Assembly (NCBI GenBank): GCA_022711595.1
Contig: JAKLET010000015.1
Location: 1 to 64,000, forward strand
Length of the DNA stretch: 64,000 nucleotides
Direction of reading: 5' to 3'
Source: Deltaproteobacteria bacterium
GTDB taxonomy: Bacteria > Desulfobacterota > Syntrophorhabdia > Syntrophorhabdales > Syntrophorhabdaceae
Made by a program: the position numbers and the translations under genes. The notes under the pieces are model-generated. The model was not told where the DNA came from and ran no database searches. It saw only the letters and a program-made list of their open reading frames with translations. Below are positions 1 to 9,417 of this stretch, piece after piece; the first letter of the stretch is position 1, and the number at the start of each line of letters is the position of its first letter.

Positions 1-96
1 GGAATACGCGTGAAAGATCAATATGCTCACGTGGAAAACGGGGCGATTCTTAGATTTCGTGTTACCCTTGATGTAATTTTTGTGCTGGACAAATGA
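1..96 (+). CDS. Dodecin-like flavin-binding protein, C-terminal fragment
   Basis: The reading frame is open from the window edge to a TGA at 94-96 and gives the last 31 residues of a protein. The pattern HVENG followed by FRVTLDVIFVLD matches the C-terminal beta strands of dodecins, small dodecameric proteins of about 70 residues that store or buffer flavins. The N-terminal half lies outside the window. The assignment rests on this short tail only. Confidence 0.6.
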   Translation, partial: GIRVKDQYAHVENGAILRFRVTLDVIFVLDK

Positions 97-343
97 AAGG
101 GTGTTAACTTCAATTGAATCTTTTTTTATTAATCTCAATTTAAGCTTAAACACCCTTCTACCCGGATCATTACACAGAAGCCGGGCATATTTATAGGGGA
201 CAGACCATTCTCAAAAAAGATGCCTCTCAAGCCATCCAGTGTAAGCTGTCTTATTTCTTTTTTTAATAAAGAGCGGGGCTGTTTCCGTAATTCTGAAGCG
301 GCCCTGTTCTATTGCTTTCTTGAATATGCTATTCTGTATATGA
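97..343. other. Intergenic region between dodecin and rlpA
   Basis: No gene is supported here. Just after the dodecin stop, a perfect 10-bp palindrome TTCAATTGAA (109-118) is followed by a run of T (121-127), a weak terminator-like arrangement. A 9-bp inverted repeat (97-105 with 149-157) surrounds it. An antisense reading frame over 211-489 overlaps the rlpA start and has no family features. Confidence 0.4.
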
Positions 344-1084
344 GTGATGACGCAGGCAAATTCGGTGCGTAAAGCTTTGCGGCGCATAATAAAACAACGC
401 CTTATTTTTGCTCTTTCTGTTGCCTCGATCTGCCTTTTCTTCGTTAATTGTTCAATTGTCAAGGTGCCGTATAAGGTGGTCGCCGGCACTGTAAAAGGCG
501 GTTACTACGTTGTGAAGGGGGCTTATGAACTCACTGCGGGCACAACGAAAATCGTTTACAAGATCGGAGGATTTACCTTCAAGGTGGTAAAGGCCCCCAT
601 CGACTGGGCGCTCGTCAATGAAGATATTGAAACGATCGACGATTTGCCTCCAAAAGAGGCCATTCGCAAGGGCCGGGTCAAGACCGCGCCTTACACGGTA
701 AAAGGAAAGAGATATTATCCCATGTCCGTCGAACAGGCAAAGTCTTACGAAGAAACCGGCATAGCATCATGGTACGGCTACGAAACCCTGCGCCAAAACA
801 AGGGGCGCATGACCGCCAACGGTGAGGTCTTTGACCCGACGCAAATGACGGCGGCCCATAAATACCTGCCTCTTCCGACGCACGTGAAGGTTACGAACCT
901 GGAGAACAACCGCTCAGTCATTGTGCGAGTGAATGACAGGGGGCCTTTCCCCAGCGACCGGAACCCTTCATCCGGCAACAGGATCATCGATCTCTCAGCC
1001 GGTGCCGCCAAAAAGCTCGGATATTACGGAAAAGGGTTGGCAAGGGTAAAGGTTGAAACAATAGAACTAAAGGGGGAGGGTTGA
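344..1084 (+). CDS. rlpA: RlpA-like septal ring lytic transglycosylase lipoprotein
   Basis: RlpA proteins cleave glycan strands that lack stem peptides and are outer-membrane lipoproteins of the periplasm. The N-terminus is basic, followed by a hydrophobic stretch ending FFVNC, a plausible lipobox with the lipidated Cys near residue 36. The C-terminal third (about residues 138-240) is a double-psi beta-barrel: it has GIASWYG, then MTANGEVFD, then VRVNDRGPF with the Asp used for catalysis in the family, and an IDLSAGAAKKLG segment. No C-terminal SPOR domain follows, so this is a short RlpA. The start at 344 places a normal signal sequence at the N-terminus; an internal start is possible. The gene is convergent with the next one. 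Confidence 0.88.
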   Translation: MMTQANSVRKALRRIIKQRLIFALSVASICLFFVNCSIVKVPYKVVAGTVKGGYYVVKGAYELTAGTTKIVYKIGGFTFKVVKAPIDWALVNEDIETIDDLPPKEAIRKGRVKTAPYTVKGKRYYPMSVEQAKSYEETGIASWYGYETLRQNKGRMTANGEVFDPTQMTAAHKYLPLPTHVKVTNLENNRSVIVRVNDRGPFPSDRNPSSGNRIIDLSAGAAKKLGYYGKGLARVKVETIELKGEG

Positions 1085-1175
1085 TCGGCGAACCTGTATA
1101 GAAAAGGACGCCCGGATACGTAAAATATCTCTCCCGCCCTCTACCGGGCCAGGAAGCGCTTTTAATGCAACCGCG

Positions 1176-1685
1176 CTATTTGATTTTGGAAATTTTATAC
1201 GCAGTGTAGCCTTCTTCGGTTTGCCACGCATCTGATACATGTTTGGGCAATTCCCCATTATAGTGTTTGAGCAGGTCCTGTTTCAGTTTTTCAACATCCT
1301 TCTGGAGATTGCTTATTTTCTCCTCCGTTCTGGCCTTTTTGCTCCTCAATGTTTGTTCCTGTTCCTTTGCCTCGCGCGACGCGCTTTCCTGATTTAGAAT
1401 ATCGGCCATACTTATCCCTTTTGTGGTTTTTTCAGGATTGTTGTAATTGTACAGTTCGCGGTGAGCGGCCACCAGTTCTGAATTGATACTTCTGAGCTTT
1501 TTCAAATACTGCGTTGTTGTTTCATCAAACTTTATATTTTCCGCCGATGCTTTTTCTCCCGTGACGGGGCTGGATTTTGATTGTGTTTCTCCTGCTTTAT
1601 TCTCCTTGCTGTCCGCCGCAAGTGCGTTGCCCGCAAATCCGATCAGCAAGCAAAAGGCCATCCACACCCGTAATGTATTTTTCAT
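1176..1685 (-). CDS. Exported coiled-coil protein of unknown function
   Basis: The start at 1685 is preferred to an upstream ATG at 1703 because TAAGGAG lies seven bases before it. The product is about 169 residues: a typical signal peptide (MKNTLRVW, hydrophobic core, ending GNALAAD), a polar linker rich in Lys, Glu and Ser, then a long charged helical segment (about residues 60-140) with heptad-like Leu and Lys/Glu spacing, suggesting a periplasmic coiled coil. No family was recognised. It is convergent with rlpA and may act at the envelope, but that is only positional inference. Confidence 0.7.
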   Translation of the reverse strand: MKNTLRVWMAFCLLIGFAGNALAADSKENKAGETQSKSSPVTGEKASAENIKFDETTTQYLKKLRSINSELVAAHRELYNYNNPEKTTKGISMADILNQESASREAKEQEQTLRSKKARTEEKISNLQKDVEKLKQDLLKHYNGELPKHVSDAWQTEEGYTAYKISKIK

Positions 1686-1804
1686 TGCAATCTCCTTAAG
1701 CATAAATAAAGTTATATATTTTATTGCTATTATCGGTTTCGTTCAAGTAACAATTTGTAAATTAAAGATTTATAAGGACAGATGGAGCGCGCGGCCTTTT
1801 TGCT

Positions 1805-1834
1805 CCGGTTTTAAGGATCACGTGATAAAACCGG
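1805..1834. repeat. Inverted repeat downstream of rpoD
   Basis: A perfect 9-bp stem CCGGTTTTA/TAAAACCGG encloses a 12-base loop containing the 10-bp palindrome ATCACGTGAT. It lies 37 bp after the rpoD stop, so it could end rpoD transcription or stabilise its 3' end. No T run follows on the minus strand, so a standard intrinsic terminator is not demonstrated. Confidence 0.4.
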
Positions 1835-1870
1835 CAGGGAATATAAACAGTTCTTTTAGGGAAGGTAAGT

Positions 1871-3361
1871 TTATTCCTGGAAGCTCTCCAGCCTCTTTCG
1901 CCTTGAGGGGTGCTGCAGTTTCCTCAGGGCCTTGGCCTCGATCTGACGGATACGTTCACGGGTTAGCCCAAAGACATCGCCCACTTCTTCCAGGGTATAA
2001 TCAGTCTTCTCGCCGATGCCGAGCCGCATCCTGATAATCTTCTCTTCTCTCGGGGTAAGGGTTGACAGAACTTTGTCTATCTCTTCCTTGAGAGAGCTAT
2101 CCACAAACTCCGTAAAAGGCGAAGAGGCCTTTCGGTCCACGATAAAATCACCAAGCCTGGCCTCATTGTCTCCGACGGGCGTTTCCAGTGATACGGTCCC
2201 GGCGGAAACCTTCATGATCTTTCTGACTTTCTCCGGGGAAAGCCCGGCTTTAAGCGAAATGTTTTCGACGTTCGGCTGCCCCCCCAATTCCTGGAAGAGG
2301 GCCACAGCGGCCTTGCTGATCTTGTTTTTGGTTTCAAGTATATGGACCGGTACCCTGATAGTCCGTCCACAATCTGCAATTGCCCGTGTTATGGCCTGCC
2401 TGATCCACCACGTTGAGTAGGTAGAGAACTTGTAGCCTCTTTGATAATCATATTTTTCAGCAGCCTTCATGAGCCCTATATTACCTTCCTGGATAAGGTC
2501 AAGGAATGACAGCCCCCGGTTGAGGTATTTCTTGGCGATAGTAACTACAAGCCTCAGGTTTGCCTGAACGAGCCTGTTCCTGACTATCTTCAGTCCATTT
2601 TCAATTTCGCCGAGCTCGATCAGTTTCCGTTTTACGATGCTTGTCTCAGCCTTGGTCATGAACTTCATCTGCTGCGTGATATTTCTGATTATCGATACGA
2701 GAAGCTTCTTGCTAAGTTTGAGATTAACCACGATCCCGTCTGACTTATCTTTAATCTTCTGCAGATCATTGATAAGTTCCTTCCTGCTCAGTTTGTCGGC
2801 TCCCGCTAGCATTCTCTTTATTTCTTCCTTCTTCTCGTGAAGCCTTTTTATAGTATTGATAGAGGATATGGTTTTCTTCTTATATTTCTCCTCATCTTTT
2901 TGTGTATAGTCCATTTCATCAATATCATTGATCACGTCTACTATGTTTATAGTCCCGTCCTTCAATTGCAGGCCTATTTCAAAGAGTTCGTTCACTGCCT
3001 GTGGCAGGTCAAACAGGATATTCTTTGCCTTTTTTTCAGCTTCTTCAATTTTTATCGCTATCTGGTATTCTTCATCAGATGTGAGGAGTGATAAATGCCC
3101 CATATCCTTTAAGTAGGCCCATACTATGTTATCGGTCGTTTCTGAAGATAACCTTTCAACCTCTCCCCGGTCCGTATTCTTTCCCTTATGCGGCCCAACC
3201 TTCCCTTGCATCGTTTCGACTATGTCGATATGGGATTCTGAAAGAAAGTCGTCTTCAACATCTTCGGTAGAAAAGATCCCCCGGGGGAGACAATCATTGA
3301 TTTCATCGGACCCGGAAAAACCGTTCTCTGTTTCCATGTTACTGGAATTATTAATCTCCAT
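1871..3361 (-). CDS. rpoD: Primary RNA polymerase sigma factor (sigma-70)
   Basis: Directs RNA polymerase to housekeeping promoters. Region 1.2 is visible at [17 protein letters not shown]; region 2 has [40 protein letters not shown] and the melting motif [15 protein letters not shown]; region 3 follows; region 4 has [16 protein letters not shown] and the helix-turn-helix [20 protein letters not shown]. About 497 residues, shorter than E. coli RpoD, with a reduced region 1.1 and a charged insert between 1.2 and 2. An in-frame ATG at 3439 is not used here as the start because it sits inside a likely -10 box (3435-3440); the ATG at 3361 follows GGGG at a suitable distance. A later start at 3337 is possible. 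Confidence 0.93.
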   Translation of the reverse strand: MEINNSSNMETENGFSGSDEINDCLPRGIFSTEDVEDDFLSESHIDIVETMQGKVGPHKGKNTDRGEVERLSSETTDNIVWAYLKDMGHLSLLTSDEEYQIAIKIEEAEKKAKNILFDLPQAVNELFEIGLQLKDGTINIVDVINDIDEMDYTQKDEEKYKKKTISSINTIKRLHEKKEEIKRMLAGADKLSRKELINDLQKIKDKSDGIVVNLKLSKKLLVSIIRNITQQMKFMTKAETSIVKRKLIELGEIENGLKIVRNRLVQANLRLVVTIAKKYLNRGLSFLDLIQEGNIGLMKAAEKYDYQRGYKFSTYSTWWIRQAITRAIADCGRTIRVPVHILETKNKISKAAVALFQELGGQPNVENISLKAGLSPEKVRKIMKVSAGTVSLETPVGDNEARLGDFIVDRKASSPFTEFVDSSLKEEIDKVLSTLTPREEKIIRMRLGIGEKTDYTLEEVGDVFGLTRERIRQIEAKALRKLQHPSRRKRLESFQE

Positions 3362-3434
3362 TCTATACCCCGATAATATAAATGTTTTTTGCTGCAGAAG
3401 GGTGTCTATGTTATGTACCTGATGCAGTGATACT

Positions 3435-3464
3435 ATCATAGTATAAATTTGCTCGTTGCGTCAA
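3435..3464 (-). promoter_or_regulatory. Probable sigma-70 promoter of rpoD
   Basis: On the minus strand TTGACG (3459-3464) and TATGAT (3435-3440) are separated by 18 bases. The predicted transcript starts near 3428, which excludes an ATG at 3439 and leaves a leader of about 65 bases before 3361. Confidence 0.5.
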
Positions 3465-3679
3465 GCGTCAGTCTGTTCTTCGGGGCGCCTGCAGCGGGGA
3501 GCACTGCGTAAAAGGCGGTATACTGCGCCTTTCGTTGAAACCCTCGATTTCAGGAAGAAGCAAATAAATCTCCCAATTGATCTTTCCAAAATCCATATCG
3601 GCCTTAAAAGGTTTCCCGTACCACCTGCCAATCTTGCGTTGAGCTTTATGAAATCTTGAGAATTACGAACAGAAACAGA

Positions 3680-3739
3680 TCATAACGCCTGAATTAAGCC
3701 GTGCCGCGAAGCGGCATCGGCTTGAATGAATTGTTAGGC
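3680..3739 (-). repeat. Integron attC site (59-base element)
   Basis: Read on the minus strand, the site begins with core GCCTAAC (3739-3733) and ends with GTTATG (3686-3681). Between them are the paired arms ATTCATTCAAGCCG and CGGCTTAATTCAGGC around a GCCGCTTCGCGGC hairpin. This is the usual imperfect palindrome of class 1 integron cassettes, about 60 bp. The R' core deviates slightly from GTTRRRY. It lies 3' of the methyltransferase gene in the orientation expected for a cassette. No integrase and no second attC were seen. Confidence 0.85.
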
Positions 3740-3876
3740 CTGCCTGCGACCGACCTTTCTGTTGATTGCACGGAGAACTAGACCATAAGAAATGAATTCA
3801 GGCTCAACCACACCTCGGCGAGCCACCGGCTTTTGCGCGGCACAGCCATTGACGATCCGCCGGATGCCCCAACTCG

Positions 3877-4623
3877 TCACCGCCTCATCAGCGCGAACAC
3901 GCCCCAGCCCAGGTATTCACGCGTGTAGGCGGCGTAGCGCTCGGGTTCCGAGGTCAGTTCGGCTCGAACATCTTTCGCGAACTCGTCGTCGGGATTGGCT
4001 TCAAGCCATCGGCGCATGGTGAGCCATTTGGCCGCCTCGTATCTGTCCCAACTGTCTTGGTCTGCCAGAACCATTTCCACGACGTCGCAGCCGAGGCGGC
4101 CGAAAGACGCGAGAAGTTCTGTAAGCAGGAGAAAGTCGGAGATTGAGCCGGCAAGACACCCCCTGGCAACATCTTCCGTCGGCGGTAACTGCCTCCAGTA
4201 GGGCTCGCCGATGAGGATGATCCCTCCGGGGCGGAGGCTCTGCGCGAGAAGCTCAATGGTGCCGACAACTCCCCCGGCGATCCACGTGGCGCCGACACAG
4301 GCTGCCACATCGGCCTTCTCGTCAGAGACGAAACCGGCAGCATCGCCATGGATGAACTTGATCTGATCGGCCACGCCGAGTTCTTCAGCGCGGAGTTTCG
4401 CTTGCTCGGTGAATAACCGGCTCATGTCGATGCCGGTGCCGATGACTCCGTAATCGCGTGCCCAGGTGCACAGCATCTCCCCAGAACCGCTGCCGAGGTC
4501 GAGCACCCGGGTCCCCGTTTCCAGACGCAGCGCCGCGCCGAGAGTGGCGAGCTTTTCGGGTGTGAACGGGTTATGGATGCGGTGAGCACTTTCGGTGATG
4601 TTGAAGATCCGTGGAATGTCCAT
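3877..4623 (-). CDS. Class I SAM-dependent methyltransferase (cassette-borne)
   Basis: A 248-residue methyltransferase. Motif I, VLDLGSGSGEML, starts near residue 40 and binds S-adenosylmethionine. An acidic residue follows in GTGIDMS (motif II), then IKFIHGDAAGF, and LRPGGIILIGEPYW gives the post-motif segment. The substrate is not evident; the overall layout resembles ubiE-like and small-molecule methyltransferases. The gene is followed after about 140 bp by an attC site in cassette orientation, and its high G+C differs from the adjoining non-coding DNA, so it probably arrived as an integron cassette. The start codon context lacks a strong ribosome-binding site, as is common for cassette genes. 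Confidence 0.82.
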   Translation of the reverse strand: MDIPRIFNITESAHRIHNPFTPEKLATLGAALRLETGTRVLDLGSGSGEMLCTWARDYGVIGTGIDMSRLFTEQAKLRAEELGVADQIKFIHGDAAGFVSDEKADVAACVGATWIAGGVVGTIELLAQSLRPGGIILIGEPYWRQLPPTEDVARGCLAGSISDFLLLTELLASFGRLGCDVVEMVLADQDSWDRYEAAKWLTMRRWLEANPDDEFAKDVRAELTSEPERYAAYTREYLGWGVFALMRR

Positions 4624-4879
4624 TGTGGAATATTTCCTTATGTGTGTGAATAGATTCGGTCACGACCTGCAACACTTAATATACCGCCATCTATAAGGTA
4701 CTGTCAACCTTGCAGGAATATGGCAGGCTGATCAAATACCCTCTGGTTGAAAGAGTGGTGATAACGACCGGCTGTTCATCGACAGGGTCTCTCCCTCGAC
4801 AGCGAGGAGCGATCCCGGGCCGGGTCTCGCGCGGCAGGTAATGGAACGATCAAGGGCGGCGGAAAGATTGTCCCCGTCA

Positions 4880-5842
4880 TCAAAGCTCCCTTCCGCTTTG
4901 AAAACATCTGTCCTGTCCCGTCAGAGGGTCCGGGAAAGAGATGGCCCGCGCCAGCAGCTTCAGGGGAAGGGAAAAATCATCCGCCCCGCGGCGCTGCAGG
5001 TCCGGGTAAAGCCTGTCATTGATGATGGGGATCTTGAGGGCCGCAAGGTGCACCCTGATCTGGTGCTTTCTCCCGGTAACAGGGGTCAACCTGTAAAGGG
5101 TTGTGTCTCTCCTGTTCTCGATGACATCGATGCGGGTTTCGGAATTGGGCTCACTATCGACTTCTTTCATACGGAAAAAGGGCTCCCCCTCCGCCAGGCA
5201 GCTGCGGTATGTCATGGGGAAACGGCCGTCCGGGAGTGTCGGGGCCAGAGCTTCGTAGACCTTGCTTACCTCTCGTTTTTGGAAGAGCGACGCGTAATCG
5301 CCCCGGCTATCGGGGTTATGGGAAAATATCACCACTCCCGCGGTTTCCCTGTCGATGCGATGGATAGGTACGAGGTGTTCAAACCCAAATTTCTTTTTTA
5401 AGCGGACAAGGAGGGTTTCACGGAGAAATCTGCCGGAAGGCATGACAGGCAAAAAATGCGGTTTGTCCACCGCCAGGATATGGTCATCCCGGTAAAGGAC
5501 GCGCTCCTCAAAAGGGATCGGGGTCTCCTGTTCCAGTTCACGGTAGTAAAAAATATAGCCCCCGATTCGACAGGGACTGTCTGCCCTTAATGGGGCCCCT
5601 TTTTCATCCACCACTTCTCCCTTTCTCATTCGGGAGATCCAGGTTTCCGTTTTTACTTTGGGAAACCGTGCCCCCAGATACTCCAGTATGTTTTGCCCCA
5701 CGCCACCAGTTATCCTCAGGCAGCTCGGACCTATACCGTCGACTGTCGGAAGCGGCGCATTCAAACTAATCCTTTCGATCTTATAACCTTCATATCCCTT
5801 ATCAAAAACATTCTTCCCGGTTGGCCATACCCGCACGAACAA
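4880..5842 (-). CDS. RluA-family pseudouridine synthase
   Basis: Converts uridine to pseudouridine in rRNA or tRNA. The family signature HRIDRETAGVVIFS (near residues 161-174) contains the catalytic Asp; it is preceded by ILAVDKPHFLPVMPS and followed by TGRKHQIRVHLAALKIPIIND, the usual C-terminal motif. The protein is 320 residues. The first 120 residues precede the catalytic domain and are not a clear S4 domain, so it resembles the TruC/RluA type lacking S4. The exact target RNA cannot be assigned. It stands alone between the cassette region and the HD-GYP operon. Confidence 0.88.
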   Translation of the reverse strand: MFVRVWPTGKNVFDKGYEGYKIERISLNAPLPTVDGIGPSCLRITGGVGQNILEYLGARFPKVKTETWISRMRKGEVVDEKGAPLRADSPCRIGGYIFYYRELEQETPIPFEERVLYRDDHILAVDKPHFLPVMPSGRFLRETLLVRLKKKFGFEHLVPIHRIDRETAGVVIFSHNPDSRGDYASLFQKREVSKVYEALAPTLPDGRFPMTYRSCLAEGEPFFRMKEVDSEPNSETRIDVIENRRDTTLYRLTPVTGRKHQIRVHLAALKIPIINDRLYPDLQRRGADDFSLPLKLLARAISFPDPLTGQDRCFQSGREL

Positions 5843-5987
5843 GTTTTTGCCGATTTCACAATTTTACCACAGATCAGCACAAACCGTCTGCCGGATATGA
5901 CACAATAGAGGCTTTTTATCCTATCGTTGTCAACGGCCAAATATGATTTTTTTCATCAAATATAAAGGCCGGGAGGCGGCATTCTAT

Positions 5988-7454
5988 TCACTCGAAGGCA
6001 AACCTTTTCTCTCTGAACAGCCCTAAACATACCTCGACAACCTTTGGATGATAAAGGATGGTCTTGTTTTTTTCTATCTCCTCAAGGGCGACGTTGAGGG
6101 CTAAAGCCGGCCGGTAGGGACGGTGGGAGATCATAGCCTCGGTCACATCTGCAACAGAAAGTATCTGCGCCTCTAATAGAATTTCATCGTTCTTCAACCC
6201 CTGTGGATATCCTGAACCGTCGAGTCTTTCATGGTGCTGAAGGACGATCTCGGCCATGGGATGAGGTAGATCTGCGACCTTTAAAATATCATACCCTGTC
6301 TGGGGATGGACCCTCATCAACTGCATCTCCACATCGTTCAGCCTTGCCGGTCTGCTCAGAATATCACCGGGGACGGACATTTTCCCGATATCATGTATGC
6401 TGCCCGCCATCCTGATAATATCGGTTATGTCTGGTGACACGTTCATCTCCTGCGCTATGGACCGGGCAAGTTTTGATACTCTTTTTTGATGGCCCGCGGT
6501 GTAAGGATCCCTGGTTTCCAGCATCATTGATATGACCTGAATTGTACCTGCCAGGTTTTTCCTGAGTTTCTGGGCTGATCTTTTAAGCTCTTCTTCATAC
6601 TTCTTGCGGTCGGTGATGTCCTCGGCAGTGCCTTCAAAGCGCAGTATGTTCCCGTCGGCATCCCTCACCGCCCTTGAATTGACCGATGTCCAAATAATGC
6701 GTCCGTCCTTGCGGTATACCTGTGCTTCGAAGTCTTTTACCGCCCCGCTCTCCTGAAGGATCATGCGGTATCTCTCCCTGTCTTCGGGATCAACATAGAG
6801 CTGTTCACCGATGTTTGTTATGTATCCCGTCATTTCTTCCGGTGATCCAAAACCATGTATTCGGGCCATCGCCGGATTTACGCTGATGAAGCTCCCTTCC
6901 GGTTCGGTTTGGAAGATCCCCTCAACAACGTTTTCAAAAAACAGGCGGAACTTCTCCTCACTTTGCTTGAGGAGCACCTCCGCCTGCTTGCGGCCCGTTA
7001 TGTCGCGTATTATAACTGAAACTCCAACGGCGGACCGTGCAACACCAAGGATGGGAGAAACAGAAAGAACGACCGGGAGAGGAAATCCATCTTTCCTGAG
7101 GCAGGTCGCCTCGCAGTGGTCAATATGCTGCCCTGACAGGGCCTTTTTTTGCATATTCAAGAACTCTTCCAGATCGTCAGCGGGGATCAGGATGGAAATG
7201 CTGGACCCGGAAACCTCACCGGGAGAATATCCGAAGATCTTCTCCGCGCCCCTGTTCCAGCTGACTATGGCGCCGCTCACCGTCAGGCCGATGATAGCGT
7301 CATTTGAGGACTCGACAATGCTGGCAAGCAACGATGTTTTTTGAATGAGATTGTCTTTATCGGTAGATGACTCTTCGAGTTTGGTTATATGTCGCCGGAG
7401 CCTTTCCACTTCCAGGACCAGTTCATCCTTTTTCATACCACTCAGGCCCGCCAT
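5988..7454 (-). CDS. PAS-PAS-HD-GYP cyclic-di-GMP phosphodiesterase
   Basis: A 488-residue cytoplasmic signalling protein. A short N-terminal coiled coil is followed by two PAS domains (about residues 40-160 and 165-285; NRGAEKIFGYSPGEV and NPAMARIHGFGSPEEM), each ending in the PAC-type pattern DIT.RK, and then an HD-GYP domain (about 300-488). The metal-binding HD appears in SIHDIGKMSVPGDIL and the GYP signature in HHERLDGSGYPQGL, so it should hydrolyse cyclic di-GMP. It lies 59 bp downstream of a second HD-GYP gene and is the last gene of the kinase-receiver operon. A short G+C-rich hairpin at 5968-5980 may mark the operon end. Confidence 0.9.
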   Translation of the reverse strand: MAGLSGMKKDELVLEVERLRRHITKLEESSTDKDNLIQKTSLLASIVESSNDAIIGLTVSGAIVSWNRGAEKIFGYSPGEVSGSSISILIPADDLEEFLNMQKKALSGQHIDHCEATCLRKDGFPLPVVLSVSPILGVARSAVGVSVIIRDITGRKQAEVLLKQSEEKFRLFFENVVEGIFQTEPEGSFISVNPAMARIHGFGSPEEMTGYITNIGEQLYVDPEDRERYRMILQESGAVKDFEAQVYRKDGRIIWTSVNSRAVRDADGNILRFEGTAEDITDRKKYEEELKRSAQKLRKNLAGTIQVISMMLETRDPYTAGHQKRVSKLARSIAQEMNVSPDITDIIRMAGSIHDIGKMSVPGDILSRPARLNDVEMQLMRVHPQTGYDILKVADLPHPMAEIVLQHHERLDGSGYPQGLKNDEILLEAQILSVADVTEAMISHRPYRPALALNVALEEIEKNKTILYHPKVVEVCLGLFREKRFAFE

Positions 7455-7513
7455 GTTCTCTCTTTTTTTCTACGCGGTTCCTATACAACACTTTCAATAT
7501 CCGGCCGAATTGG

Positions 7514-9028
7514 CTACGATGCTGCCGATTCCATCGTAAATCCCTTGTTCCTGAACAATTCTACACACACATCCGCTACGTCCGCGTCATAAAAGATACC
7601 TTTGTTCTTTTCGATCTCCTGCAGCGCCGTTTCCATTCCCAGGGCAGGGCGGTAAGGACGGTGGGACGCCATGGCCTCCACTACGTCGGCAATCGATATG
7701 ATCTTGGATTCAAGGAAGATTGAACCATTTTTCAAACCATTGGGGTAGCCGGAACCATCCAATCGCTCGTGGTGCTGCAGGACTATCTCCGCTATGGGAT
7801 GGGGCAGCTCAACATCTTTTAATATGTCGTACCCTGTTTGAGGGTGGACCTTGATGAGTTTCAACTCTATGCCGGTAAGCTTGCCCGGTTTACTCAATAT
7901 CTCTGAAGGGATGGCCATTTTCCCTATATCATGGATATTGCCGGCCATTCCGATATTGTCGATCGTGGCCTCCGAAAGACCCATTGCCCGGGCAATCGCA
8001 ACGGCAAGGCTCGAAACCCTCCTCTGATGACCTGACGTGTAAGGGTCGCGCGCCTCCACCATCATCGACATCGCATGAATGGTCCCTATCAGGCTTTGTT
8101 TCAGTTTTTTCATGGTTTCTTTGAGTTGTTCTTCAGTTTTTTTGCGCTCGGTGATGTCTTCCGAGATGCCCAGCAGGTAGACCGGCCTCCCTCCACTTTC
8201 GACGATCGGGATCTTTTTTGTATGTATGATCCTCTCCCCGAGGTGCTTTGTCAGGATCGACTCTTCGGGGATATCGACCATTTGTTTGTATTTGAGCACT
8301 TCCCTGTCCTTTTCCGTAAAAAGATCGGCCTGGCTCTCGAGGAAAAGATCGTAGTCGCTCTTTCCGATCATGTCCTGCCTGTTCACCCCCAGAAACCTCT
8401 CCCCCGCCTCATTGATCTTCACGAATCGAAGATTTTCCGCTTCCTTGACGAATATCATGTCGGGGATGTTCTCGATGATACTTCTCAAGAATTCCCCATC
8501 CCTGCGTATGTCCTCTTCTCTTTTCTTCAGTTCAAGGTTCGCCTCTTCCAAGGCCAGCATTTTTTGTTCGAGCTTTCCGAAGAGGATCTCGTTGTGCCTC
8601 CTGAAGAACTCCATCTCCTCGCCCAGCGGCTTGAACGATCCGGGCCTTGCAGTTTGTCCCCCTTCCAGCAGTTCTTTTATCATACCGATCAGTATATCCG
8701 GTTCCTGCGGTTTGAGGACAAAGCGGTCCGCGCCCAGGTCCTGGGCGAACTTTTCATCCTTTTGTCCCGTATATGTGGCCGTATAGAACATGAACGGGAT
8801 ATGTTTCAGCCGTCCATTCGATTTGCAGTGACGGCACAGGGCATAGCCGTCCATGACGGGCATGAGGATGTCCGAAACGATCATGTCCGGAGGGTCGGCG
8901 AGGGCCATTTCCAGGGCGTCCCTGCCGTTTTGCGCCATTATTACTTCCAGGCCTTCCTCTTCCAGCAGACTTCTCAGCATATAGGTGTTGTCAACGTTAT
9001 CGTCAACGACAAGGACCTTCTTTTTCAT
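7514..9028 (-). CDS. Response regulator: receiver-PAS-HD-GYP
   Basis: A 504-residue regulator. The receiver domain (residues 1-120) has the acidic pair DD9-10 and the phosphoacceptor Asp53 in MIVSDILMPVMDG. A coiled-coil linker, a PAS domain (about 175-295, SIIENIPDMIFVKEAENL) and an HD-GYP domain (about 310-500; HDIGKMAIPSEIL and HHERLDGSGYPNGL) follow. Phosphorylation by the kinase encoded two genes upstream probably adjusts cyclic-di-GMP breakdown. Its start overlaps the stop of the preceding receiver gene by four bases (ATGA), indicating translational coupling. Its HD-GYP domain is a close paralogue of the one in the next gene. Confidence 0.92.
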   Translation of the reverse strand: MKKKVLVVDDNVDNTYMLRSLLEEEGLEVIMAQNGRDALEMALADPPDMIVSDILMPVMDGYALCRHCKSNGRLKHIPFMFYTATYTGQKDEKFAQDLGADRFVLKPQEPDILIGMIKELLEGGQTARPGSFKPLGEEMEFFRRHNEILFGKLEQKMLALEEANLELKKREEDIRRDGEFLRSIIENIPDMIFVKEAENLRFVKINEAGERFLGVNRQDMIGKSDYDLFLESQADLFTEKDREVLKYKQMVDIPEESILTKHLGERIIHTKKIPIVESGGRPVYLLGISEDITERKKTEEQLKETMKKLKQSLIGTIHAMSMMVEARDPYTSGHQRRVSSLAVAIARAMGLSEATIDNIGMAGNIHDIGKMAIPSEILSKPGKLTGIELKLIKVHPQTGYDILKDVELPHPIAEIVLQHHERLDGSGYPNGLKNGSIFLESKIISIADVVEAMASHRPYRPALGMETALQEIEKNKGIFYDADVADVCVELFRNKGFTMESAAS

Positions 9029-9417
9029 TTTCCTGCCCCTTCCTTTTTGTTCGCGGACAGATATTCTTCCACCTGCTTATCAAAATTGTCGGGATCGATG
9101 GGTTTTTCGATGTAGCCGGTGCAGCCTGCCTCCATCGCCTTTTCTTTATCGCCGGGCATGGCATAGGACGTCACGGCGATGATGGGCGTGTCCGCAAGGG
9201 CGGGGTTCTGCCTCAGGGCCCGGGCAACGTCATAACCGTCCATGACGGGCAGCTGGATATCAAGGAGGATCAGGTCCGGCAGCAGTCTCGCTGCCAGTTC
9301 GATCCCCTCTTTGCCGTCCATCGCGGAGGAGACTTCGCAGCCGCAGTTTTCAAGAATATACCTGATGAGGTAGAGATTTTGTTCGTTGTCTTCTATGACA
9401 AGGATCTTCCCATTCAT
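9025..9417 (-). CDS. Single-domain response regulator (CheY-like)
   Basis: A 130-residue stand-alone receiver domain. It has E9-D10, the phosphoacceptor Asp53 in LILLDIQLPVMDGYD, the Thr/Ser switch in IIAVTSYAMPGDK and the Lys of YIEKPID. With no output domain it probably relays phosphate or acts on a partner protein. It overlaps both neighbours by four bases, so it is translated together with the kinase upstream and the receiver-HD-GYP protein downstream. Confidence 0.93.
   Translation of the reverse strand: MNGKILVIEDNEQNLYLIRYILENCGCEVSSAMDGKEGIELAARLLPDLILLDIQLPVMDGYDVARALRQNPALADTPIIAVTSYAMPGDKEKAMEAGCTGYIEKPIDPDNFDKQVEEYLSANKKEGAGK

Noticed and set aside
211..489. Minus-strand frame of 92 residues across the rlpA start
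   Set aside because: Antisense to the signal peptide of RlpA, without a ribosome-binding site or a family motif.
3456..3659. Plus-strand 67-residue frame between rpoD and attC
   Set aside because: No ribosome-binding site, no motif, basic composition; probably chance.
5968..5980. Short G+C-rich hairpin after the PAS-HD-GYP gene as terminator
   Set aside because: Stem of only four base pairs and an imperfect T tract; not strong enough to list.
8075..9115. 346-residue plus-strand frame opposite the receiver-HD-GYP gene
   Set aside because: Shadow of a well-supported gene on the other strand; low-complexity His/Phe/Leu content typical of antisense frames.
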